64,000 nucleotides of DNA from CAZPMT01 sp964587655 (GTDB lineage Bacteria; Hydrogenedentota; Hydrogenedentia; Hydrogenedentales; SLHB01): contig CAZPMT010000010.1 in the NCBI GenBank assembly GCA_964587655.1, positions 22,845-86,844 on the forward strand, given 5' to 3'. Every line of letters begins with the position of its first letter. The stretch's first letter is position 1. The notes under the pieces are model-generated. The model ran no database searches. It was not told where the DNA came from and was given only the letters and a program-made list of their open reading frames with translations. Positions 7,326 to 14,155 of the stretch are shown here, one piece after another. Position numbers and translations under genes: made by a program.

Positions 7326-8351
7326 CTAGCGCTGTGGTTCGACGATCACCTTCAGGGAGTCTTTGCCGCCTGCCACGAGCTTGAAACCCAATCCCGTATC
7401 GGCAAGACTCAGGCGATGCGTGATCATGTCGCCAACAGGCAGCCTGCGGGCGCGAAGCAACTTGATGGCCACCTCGGCGTCGTAAGGACTGTTCGCATAG
7501 CTTGGCAGGACCGTGATGCCGTTCCTCCAAAAATCGTTGATCGGAATTGGAAGCTCGACGCCCGGATCGCTGGTCGCAAAGCACAGCACGCTCCCGCCGC
7601 GATCGACAGATTGCAGCGCCTGTTTGAAAGCCGGGAAAGCGCCGGTGCAGACAATCACGAGGTCCGCGGCACGGTTGCCGTTCGCCACGCGCGCCAACGC
7701 CGGGACATCTTCTCGGGCATCGATGGCTACGTCCGCGCCGAACTCGAGCGCCTTTTTCAGACGGAATTCGCTGATGTCCGTCGCGATGATCCGGCCCGCG
7801 CCCATCGCGCGCGCCAGCATCAGATGCAACATGCCTGAAATGCCGCTGCCGATGATGAGCACGGTCTGTCCCGCGCGGAAGTTCGCGACGCGCTGGCCCC
7901 GGATGACGCAAGCCAAGGGTTCGACAAACGCGCCTTCTTCAAACGAGACCTCGCCGGGCAGCACGAACGTACCACGGTCTACATTGATCCGAGGCGCGCG
8001 AATGTATTCCGCGAACCCACCCGGATCGAAATTGGTCGTGTGCAGCGTTTCGCACACGGTGTGATTGCCATGAAGGCAGTACGAACAGGTGTTGCACGGG
8101 ACGTGGTGCGAGACAAAGACACGCTGGCCCACCTTAAAGCGGTCGACCCCCTCCCCCACTTCGACGATCTCGCCCGTGATCTCGTGTCCGAGAACGCGCG
8201 GGGCCTTCTTGATGCGATACCACTCGAGCACGTCGCTGCCGCAGACGCCGCTCGCGATCACTTTGACGAGGATCTCGCCCGGTCCGATTACGGGCACGGG
8301 CATCTGCTCCAACCGCACATCGTTGTTGTTGTAATACATCGCCACCCACAT
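7326..8351 (-). CDS. Zinc-dependent alcohol/polyol dehydrogenase (MDR, sorbitol-dehydrogenase type)
   Basis: A 341-residue MDR enzyme with both zinc sites. Catalytic ligands are C37 (SGVCGSD), H56-E57 (LGHEITGE) and a Glu in FVEPLACV near 143; structural-zinc cysteines are C86, C89, C92 and C100 (PCNTCSYCLHGNHTVC). The Rossmann segment VLIIGSGISGMLHLMLARA is near 164, followed by ATDISEFR, suggesting NAD. The family oxidises sugar alcohols, threonine or similar secondary alcohols. ATG 8351 has GGAGGG about nine bases upstream. The 70-residue Cys/His-rich gene lies 33 bp ahead and the C69 peptidase follows 37 bp behind, all on one strand. Confidence 0.87.
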   Translation of the reverse strand: MWVAMYYNNNDVRLEQMPVPVIGPGEILVKVIASGVCGSDVLEWYRIKKAPRVLGHEITGEIVEVGEGVDRFKVGQRVFVSHHVPCNTCSYCLHGNHTVCETLHTTNFDPGGFAEYIRAPRINVDRGTFVLPGEVSFEEGAFVEPLACVIRGQRVANFRAGQTVLIIGSGISGMLHLMLARAMGAGRIIATDISEFRLKKALEFGADVAIDAREDVPALARVANGNRAADLVIVCTGAFPAFKQALQSVDRGGSVLCFATSDPGVELPIPINDFWRNGITVLPSYANSPYDAEVAIKLLRARRLPVGDMITHRLSLADTGLGFKLVAGGKDSLKVIVEPQR

Positions 8352-8384
8352 TTGCCGCTTCCCTCCTCACCTAGCCCGCGTCGC

Positions 8385-8597
8385 TCAGGCCTCCGGCCGC
8401 ACCACGAGATAACCCTTCTCGATCAGCCAATGGTGAAACTCGTAGGTCGTGTGAATGCAGTGATTGATGCAGACATCCCGGACCTCGTTGTATCCGCTCG
8501 AGTTGGCTTCCTGCCGATCCAGCAGCAACTGTATCGGGCACTCGATGTCTTTGCAGTATTCGCGGCGCTGATAATCAACGTAACCCGGAATCGACAT
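8385..8597 (-). CDS. Small Cys/His-rich protein, first gene of the dehydrogenase/peptidase operon
   Basis: A 70-residue protein I do not recognise. ATG 8597 has a GGAGAGG ribosome site about eight bases upstream. It carries C15 and C20 (CKDIEC) and C43 and C47 (CINHC), plus H46, H49, H55 and H56, in the pattern C-x4-C ... C-x3-C-x-H, so a bound metal or Fe-S centre is plausible. The C-terminal half is helical, with aromatics (TYEFHHWLIEKGY). It has no signal peptide or membrane segment. Position and strand make it the first gene of the run toward 5109. The frame remains open upstream to 9374 only as the antisense of the toxin-antitoxin genes. Family unknown; real-gene status is supported by start site and context. 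Confidence 0.65.
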   Translation of the reverse strand: MSIPGYVDYQRREYCKDIECPIQLLLDRQEANSSGYNEVRDVCINHCIHTTYEFHHWLIEKGYLVVRPEA

Positions 8598-8721
8598 TTG
8601 CTGTCCTCTCCTGTTTCTGCACCTGTTCTGTGCAAGATTAGCATATGCACGCGTGTCTACAAAGCCCAAACGTAGGGCGGAGGATTTCCCAAACGTGCAA
8701 CGACAACGGGCTTCAATCAGA

Positions 8722-8741
8722 CAAGGGGTTGCAACCCCTTG
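8722..8741. repeat. Perfect 20-bp palindrome
   Basis: The 20 bases at 8722-8741 read the same on both strands (CAAGGGGTTG followed by its complement). They lie between the divergent small-protein operon and the MNT/HEPN pair. The palindrome could be an operator or a REP-type hairpin; there is no T run for a terminator. Confidence 0.55.
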
Positions 8742-8812
8742 CCCAATGCTCGAATACCTCATCGAATTCGCGATCAAGAGTCTTTGGGCACTGCCACTCA
8801 TGACACTTCGTG

Positions 8813-8821
8813 TGCTATACT
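8813..8821 (+). promoter_or_regulatory. Probable extended -10 promoter of the MNT/HEPN pair
   Basis: TGCTATACT at 8813-8821 matches an extended -10 element (TG, one base, TATACT). It lies 35 bp upstream of the GTG start of the nucleotidyltransferase gene. No good -35 element is seen, which extended -10 promoters tolerate. Confidence 0.4.
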
Positions 8822-8855
8822 TGTTGCGTGTGGTAAACGCGGAGGCGCCCAAGCC

Positions 8856-9155
8856 GTGGAATTGCAGATAGAAGTGGACAAGGAGCGGGTTGCCGCTTTT
8901 TGCCGGAAGCATTATATCCGAAGACTCGCCTTTTACGGTTCGGTGCTTCGGAGTGATTTCCGTGACGACAGCGACGTGGACGTTCTCGTAGAATTCGACT
9001 GCCAACATGTCCCTGGTCTGATGGCCCTTGCGGAGATGGAGGAGGAGTTGTCCGAGATGCTCGGCAGAAAAGCCGATATGCGGACTCCGGAGGATCTCAG
9101 CCGCCATTTCCGGGACGAAGTCGTGCATACGGCGCTGGTCCAGTATGCTGCTTGA
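8856..9155 (+). CDS. mntA: MNT-type minimal nucleotidyltransferase antitoxin
   Basis: A 99-residue minimal nucleotidyltransferase. The diagnostic GS-x10-D-x-D motif is exact: G28-S29 in YGSVLRSD, then D40 and D42 in SDVDVLVEF. Proteins of this type (MntA) silence the partner HEPN RNase by adding AMP to a tyrosine beside its catalytic histidine. I place the start at GTG 8856, 10 bases after GGAGG at 8841-8845; the frame is open further upstream but that sequence is spacer. The stop overlaps the HEPN gene by 11 bp, the usual tight coupling. An extended -10 promoter lies at 8813. Confidence 0.88.
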   Translation: MELQIEVDKERVAAFCRKHYIRRLAFYGSVLRSDFRDDSDVDVLVEFDCQHVPGLMALAEMEEELSEMLGRKADMRTPEDLSRHFRDEVVHTALVQYAA

Positions 9156-9495
9156 TTCGGACAGGACACGGGTAATCCACATGTTGGAAGCGGCGCGCGA
9201 AGCGCTCGGATATGTGGAAGGGCGGACTCGGAGCGATCTCGATGGCAACCGTCCACTGCAGCATTGCCTTATACGGTGTATCGAGATCATGGGCGAAGCA
9301 GCCAGTCGAATTACATCCGAATTCCGGCTCGCGCACCCTGAGATTCCGTGGCGGCTTCCGATTGCCATGCGCAATCGGCTTGTTCACGCGTATTTCGACA
9401 TCAACCTGGACATCCTCTGGCAGACGGCTGATGCCGAACTTCCCGCCCTCGTAAAAATCCTCGAGCCACTGCTCAAGGGCGGCAAGGAAACCTGA
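9145..9495 (+). CDS. hepT: HEPN-domain RNase toxin (HepT/DUF86)
   Basis: A 116-residue all-helical HEPN protein of the DUF86/HepT type. The RNase motif R-x4-H is R76-NRLV-H81, followed by A82 and Y83, giving the R-x4-H-x-Y form in which the tyrosine is the AMPylation target of MntA. GEAASRITSEFR near residue 50 is also typical. The translation start at ATG 9145 lies inside the mntA 3' end. As a pair, the toxin would cleave RNA and the upstream enzyme would neutralise it. Whether this unit serves stability, phage defence or stress is not visible in sequence. About 170 bp of spacer separates it from icmF. Confidence 0.88.
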   Translation: MLLDSDRTRVIHMLEAAREALGYVEGRTRSDLDGNRPLQHCLIRCIEIMGEAASRITSEFRLAHPEIPWRLPIAMRNRLVHAYFDINLDILWQTADAELPALVKILEPLLKGGKET

Positions 9496-9665
9496 GATCG
9501 GTTTCCCTCCCTCCTGCTAGGATCCCTTTGACAAGATCCGGCATTATTCGTTAACCTTGTTTCGTGCTGCGGAAAACGCAAGGGGCATATTGAGCCCCGA
9601 TCCCCTGTCTATAGCACGGGATTGTATCCCTCTGCGCGAGCACAGTGGGAAAATGGGAGTCGAAC

Positions 9666-12600
9666 ATGGAACAGGCTGAATCCTACAAGCCCCGGCATCA
9701 CGTCCGTCTTGTGACGGCGACGTCGCTTTTTGACGGGCATGACGTGGCGATCAATATCATGCGCAGGATTCTCCAGGATTCGGGCGCGGAGGTCATTCAT
9801 CTCGGCCACAACCGGAGCGTGTCGGAAATCGTGGACGCGGCAATTCAGGAAGACGCGCATGCCATTGCGGTGAGTTCATATCAGGGGGGGCACGTCGAGT
9901 TCTTCCGGTTCATGATGAGCCTGTTGAAAGAACGCGGGGCGGACAACATTCAGGTGTTCGGCGGCGGCGGCGGCGTGATCGTGCCGTCGGAAATCCGCGA
10001 CATCGAGGCCATGGGCGTGACGAAGATCTTCTCGCCGGAAGACGGACGGAGCATGGGGTTGCAGGGGATGATCAACCACATGCTCGAATGCGTGGATCGC
10101 CCGCTGAACACGGACGGCCTCCCGGAACGCGCGCCTGAACTGAGTCCCTCGAACGGCGGGCTCGTTGCGCGCTACATCACCGGCATCGAGGAAGCGAAGT
10201 CCCAGCAGAACGGCCGTCTCACGGCCCTAATGCAACCGCTCATGAAGAAGATCTGCCGCAATATCCCCATCTTCGGCGTGACGGGCACCGGCGGGGCGGG
10301 CAAGTCTTCGCTTGTCGATGAGCTTGTCACGCGCTTTCTGAACGATTTCAGCGACAAAGCGGTCGCGATCGTCTCCGTGGATCCCACGCGAAGGAAGTCG
10401 GGGGGCGCGCTGCTCGGAGACCGCATTCGGATGAATTGCCTGCGTCGAGATCGCGTCTATATGCGTTCTCTGGCCACGCGCGACGCGAGCGTCGAGATAT
10501 CGGACGCCCTCGCGGAATGTTTGACGGTGCTTCGCGCCGCGAACTTCGATTGGATCGTGGTCGAAACGGCCGGCATTGGGCAGGGCGACGCTGCAATCGT
10601 CCCGCATGTCGATGCGACTGTTTACGTGATGACGTCGGATTTCGGTTCTCCTTCGCAGTTGGAGAAGATCGACATGCTCGACCTCGCCGACTTCGTGGCG
10701 ATCAACAAGTTCGATCATAAAGGTTCCGACGATGCCCTGCGCGACGTGCGCAGGCAGTATCAGCGGAACCACCGGCGCTTCGACGAGAATCTCGAGGATA
10801 TGCCGGTCTACGGGACCATCGCGTCGAAGTTCAATGATGACGGGATCGCCGCACTCTATCAGGCCATCGCGCGCATCATGAACGAACGCACGCGATGCGG
10901 GTGGAATTCCTCGTACCCGCCTCTCAACAACAAAGTCCCCTCCTCCAAGGCTGTGATCATCCCGCCTGGGCGGGTCCGTTACCTTGCTGAGATCGCGGAT
11001 AGCGTCGAGTCCTATCACAAGTCCGCGTCACGACAGGCGGAGATCGTCGAGCAAATCTGGCAACTGGACGGCGCCATGTCCTTGCTGACCGACAATCAAA
11101 GCGACGCCATGAAGCCGCTCCAGCATAGACGCGACCAGTTGGCCAATGAGATCTCAGCCGACTGCCGGGCAATCCTAGAGCGTGCCCCCAAGATCCGCGA
11201 GCAATATGAACAGGACGAGATCGTATATACAGTTCGCGGAAAAGAGATCCACACCGTCCTGCATCGCCGGAGTCTGTCGGGCACCAAGATCCCTCGCGTC
11301 GCCCTGCCGAAATATCGCAATCCTGGCGACCTTCTCCGCTGGATCTATAAGGAGAACCTGCCGGGGCGGTTCCCCTTCACCGCCGGCGTCTTCCCCTTCA
11401 AGCGCGAAGATGAGGACCCCACGCGCATGTTCGCCGGCGAAGGCGACGCGGCGCGCACGAACTACCGGTTCAAGTTTCTGTCGGCCAGTCACGATGCGAA
11501 ACGGCTCTCGACGGCGTTCGACTCCGCGACGCTGTACGGTCGAGACCCGGACGAGCGACCCGATATATACGGCAAGATCGGCACGTCCGGGGTGTCGATA
11601 TGCACACTCGACGATATGAGAGTGCTGTTCGACGGGTTTGACCTGTGCGGGGCCAGTACGAGCGTGTCGATGACGATCAATGGACCCGCTCCGATCATCC
11701 TGGCCATGTTCTTCAACGCGGCCATCGACCAGCAGCTAGTCCGGATCGAGCAGGAATACGGACGGCCTCTCAGTCCCGACGAGACGGCGCGGTTCAAGGC
11801 TTGGACGCTCGAACGGGTCCGTGGGACGGTCCAAGCGGACATTCTCAAGGAGGACCAGGGACAGAACACCTGTATTTTCGCGATTGATTTTGCGTTAAAG
11901 ATGATGGGCGACATCCAGGAGTACTTCATCGAGCACCGGATCCGCAATTTCTACTCGGTGTCGATCTCCGGCTATCACATCGCTGAAGCGGGCGCGAATC
12001 CGATCTCGCAGCTTGCGTTCACGTTGGCGAACGGGTTCACGTACGTCGAGTATTACATCTCGCGGGGGATGGACATTGACGAATTTGCTCAGAATCTGTC
12101 CTTTTTCTTCTCGAACGGAATGGACCCGGAGTATTCGGTGTTGAACCGTGTCGCCCGGCGCATCTGGGCGATTGCGATGCGCGACAAGTACGACGCGAAC
12201 GAGCGCTCGCAGAAGCTCAAGGCGCACATTCAAACGAGCGGACGGTCGCTTCACTCGCACGAGATCCAGTTCAACGACATCCGCACGACGCTTCAGGCGT
12301 TGACGTCGATCTACGACAACTGCAATTCGCTCCACACGAACTCCTATGACGAGGGCATTACGACGCCGAGCGAGGAATCGGCCCGGCGGGCGCTGGCGAT
12401 TCAGCTCATCATCAACCGCGAATACGGCCTCACGATGAACGAGAACCCGCTGCAGGGATCGTTCCTTATGGAGGAGCTTACGGATCTCGTCGAGGAGGCG
12501 GTGCTTCATGAGTTTCGCCGGATCGCGGAACGCGACGGGGTGCTTGGCGCGATGGAGACGGGTTACCAGCGCGCGAAGATCCAAGAGGAATCGCTGTACT

Positions 12601-12926
12601 ACGAGTCACGGAAGGTAAGCGGAGAACTCCCGATCATCGGCGTCAACACCTTCATCAACCCCCACGAAGACATCGATGCCGTCACCAGCAAGATGGAGTT
12701 GGCGCGATCCACCGACGAAGAAAAGCAGTCGCAACTCGCGCGCCTTCGCGACTTCCATACGCGGCACGCGCAAGAGGCCCCAGCAGCGTTAAAGCGACTG
12801 CAAGACGCCGCCTTGTCCGGCGGGAACGTCTTCGCCGAGCTCATGGAGACGGTGCGGTCTTGCTCACTGGGCCAGATTACGCAGGCGCTGTTTGAAGTCG
12901 GGGGCCAATACCGGCGAAACATGTAG
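9666..12926 (+). CDS. icmF: Fused isobutyryl-CoA mutase IcmF (adenosylcobalamin-dependent, with G-protein chaperone domain)
   Basis: A 1086-residue fusion that interconverts isobutyryl-CoA and n-butyryl-CoA by radical chemistry. Domain order is: B12-binding domain (residues 10-140, LFDGHDVAINIM with H25 as the expected lower cobalt ligand), MeaB-like GTPase (about 200-420, P-loop GTGGAGKSS near 207), linker, then the TIM-barrel mutase (from about 550). The substrate-side block reads AGVFPFKREDEDPTRMFAGEG near 570, as in IcmF, with Phe where methylmalonyl-CoA mutase has Tyr; the active-site block SGYHIAEAGANPI is near 768. Full length matches the family. ATG 9666 follows GGGAG; GTG 9645 is an alternative. 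No B12 synthesis gene is present. Acyl-CoA dehydrogenase and ligase genes 20 kb away suit a role in short/branched acid catabolism. Confidence 0.92.
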   Translation: MEQAESYKPRHHVRLVTATSLFDGHDVAINIMRRILQDSGAEVIHLGHNRSVSEIVDAAIQEDAHAIAVSSYQGGHVEFFRFMMSLLKERGADNIQVFGGGGGVIVPSEIRDIEAMGVTKIFSPEDGRSMGLQGMINHMLECVDRPLNTDGLPERAPELSPSNGGLVARYITGIEEAKSQQNGRLTALMQPLMKKICRNIPIFGVTGTGGAGKSSLVDELVTRFLNDFSDKAVAIVSVDPTRRKSGGALLGDRIRMNCLRRDRVYMRSLATRDASVEISDALAECLTVLRAANFDWIVVETAGIGQGDAAIVPHVDATVYVMTSDFGSPSQLEKIDMLDLADFVAINKFDHKGSDDALRDVRRQYQRNHRRFDENLEDMPVYGTIASKFNDDGIAALYQAIARIMNERTRCGWNSSYPPLNNKVPSSKAVIIPPGRVRYLAEIADSVESYHKSASRQAEIVEQIWQLDGAMSLLTDNQSDAMKPLQHRRDQLANEISADCRAILERAPKIREQYEQDEIVYTVRGKEIHTVLHRRSLSGTKIPRVALPKYRNPGDLLRWIYKENLPGRFPFTAGVFPFKREDEDPTRMFAGEGDAARTNYRFKFLSASHDAKRLSTAFDSATLYGRDPDERPDIYGKIGTSGVSICTLDDMRVLFDGFDLCGASTSVSMTINGPAPIILAMFFNAAIDQQLVRIEQEYGRPLSPDETARFKAWTLERVRGTVQADILKEDQGQNTCIFAIDFALKMMGDIQEYFIEHRIRNFYSVSISGYHIAEAGANPISQLAFTLANGFTYVEYYISRGMDIDEFAQNLSFFFSNGMDPEYSVLNRVARRIWAIAMRDKYDANERSQKLKAHIQTSGRSLHSHEIQFNDIRTTLQALTSIYDNCNSLHTNSYDEGITTPSEESARRALAIQLIINREYGLTMNENPLQGSFLMEELTDLVEEAVLHEFRRIAERDGVLGAMETGYQRAKIQEESLYYESRKVSGELPIIGVNTFINPHEDIDAVTSKMELARSTDEEKQSQLARLRDFHTRHAQEAPAALKRLQDAALSGGNVFAELMETVRSCSLGQITQALFEVGGQYRRNM

Positions 12927-12955
12927 CATTCCCCGGAGCATTGAGGAGTACGTCC

Positions 12956-14017
12956 ATGGGCAAAGTTAGGATCGGATTTGTCGGTGTGGGAGGAATGGGA
13001 CAGTGCGCGCATCTTCGGAACTATGCCACCTACGGCGAGTGCGAGGTCGTCGCCATAGCCGAGATTCGGAGGGAACTTCGCGAGAAGGTCGCCGCGAAGT
13101 ACGGCGTTTCCAAGGTCTATCCGGAACACACGGCCATGTTGGCGGTCGAGAAGCTGGATGGAATCGTGGCGTCGCAGCCGTACAACCGTCACGGGGTCCT
13201 GCTTCCGGATCTGTTCGAGGCCGGCGTGCCGGTGCTGACGGAAAAGCCGTTGACGTGCTCACTCGAAGCCGGCGAGAAGATCCTGGCGGCGTTGAACTCG
13301 AGCAAGGCGCGGCACATGGTGGGTTATCACAAGCGCAGCGATCCGGCCACCATGTACGCCAAGAAGGAAATCGACCGGCTTAAGGCGAGCGGCGAACTGG
13401 GCGCGATGAAGTACGTGCGGATCCTGATGCCCGCGGGAGACTGGGTGGCAAACGGGTTCATCGATCTGCTTTCGTCCGATGACACGATGCCGCCGCTTCA
13501 CCATGACCCGGCCCCGAGCGACATGGGTCCGGAAACGCGCAAGGAGTATGACGCGTTTGTGAATTATTACATCCATCAGGTGAATCTGATGCGGCATCTT
13601 ATGGGAGAGAACTACAAAGTGTCATATGCGGATCCTTCAAAGGTGATGCTGGTCGTGCACGGTGAGAGCGGCGTGACGGGGGTGATCGAAATGTCGCCGT
13701 ATTGCACGACGATCGACTGGCAAGAAGAGGCGCTGATCGCCTTCGAGAAGGGCTGGATCAAGATCGAGTTGCCTGCGCCGCTCGCAAGCAATCGTCCCGG
13801 AAACGTCGCCATATATCGCGACCCGGGCAACAACGCCACACCGGAGAAGATCGTGCCGCAGTTGCCGTGGGTACATGCGATGCGGCAGCAGGCCATCAAC
13901 TTCGTCAACGCCATCAAAGGTGAAACTACGCCGCTGTGCGAGGCGGCGGAAGCGCTCGAAGACTTGAAGATCGCCCGGAACTATATGGTTGCCTTGAAGG
14001 GTTCGCTCAAAGAGTAG
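12956..14017 (+). CDS. Gfo/Idh/MocA-family oxidoreductase
   Basis: A 353-residue NAD(P)-dependent oxidoreductase. The N-terminal Rossmann fold shows VGVGGMGQCAHL at residues 8-19 and the EKP signature in TEKPLTCSLEAGEKI near 93, with YHKRSDPATMYAKKEI near 125, where the catalytic lysine of this family often lies. The C-terminal alpha/beta domain follows. Members oxidise sugars, inositols or related polyols; the substrate is not readable. ATG 12956 has GAGGAG about six bases upstream and follows icmF by 29 bp, so co-transcription is possible, although no metabolic link to IcmF is obvious. A hairpin repeat follows the stop. Confidence 0.85.
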   Translation: MGKVRIGFVGVGGMGQCAHLRNYATYGECEVVAIAEIRRELREKVAAKYGVSKVYPEHTAMLAVEKLDGIVASQPYNRHGVLLPDLFEAGVPVLTEKPLTCSLEAGEKILAALNSSKARHMVGYHKRSDPATMYAKKEIDRLKASGELGAMKYVRILMPAGDWVANGFIDLLSSDDTMPPLHHDPAPSDMGPETRKEYDAFVNYYIHQVNLMRHLMGENYKVSYADPSKVMLVVHGESGVTGVIEMSPYCTTIDWQEEALIAFEKGWIKIELPAPLASNRPGNVAIYRDPGNNATPEKIVPQLPWVHAMRQQAINFVNAIKGETTPLCEAAEALEDLKIARNYMVALKGSLKE

Positions 14018-14029
14018 CGAATTCAGTAA

Positions 14030-14123
14030 GGGCGGTTTTTCCAAAACCGCCCCACAGTTGCTGCAGCCGCGCGCGCGGACGTTTGTGGTGTTGGGTGGGG
14101 ACGGTTTTGGAAAAACCGCCCCT
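14030..14123. repeat. Paired hairpin repeat between two genes
   Basis: Bases 14030-14055 (GGGCGGTTTTT then CCAAAACCGCCCCAC) recur as a near-exact inverted copy at 14095-14123. Each arm is itself a hairpin (GGGCGGTTTT against AAAACCGCCC), giving two hairpins in opposite orientation around a CG-rich centre, a REP/BIME-like layout. It directly follows the oxidoreductase stop and could also end transcription. Confidence 0.75.
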
Positions 14124-14155
14124 ACTTTGCATGTACGTTTTGAGAAGGATACGCG

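Noticed and set aside
8598..9374. Long minus-strand frame continuing the 70-residue protein
   Set aside because: It is antisense to the MNT/HEPN genes and lacks any protein-family features; the small protein has its own ribosome site.
9666..12926. Methylmalonyl-CoA mutase plus MeaB
   Set aside because: The fused order (B12 domain, GTPase, mutase) and the Phe-containing substrate block match IcmF instead.
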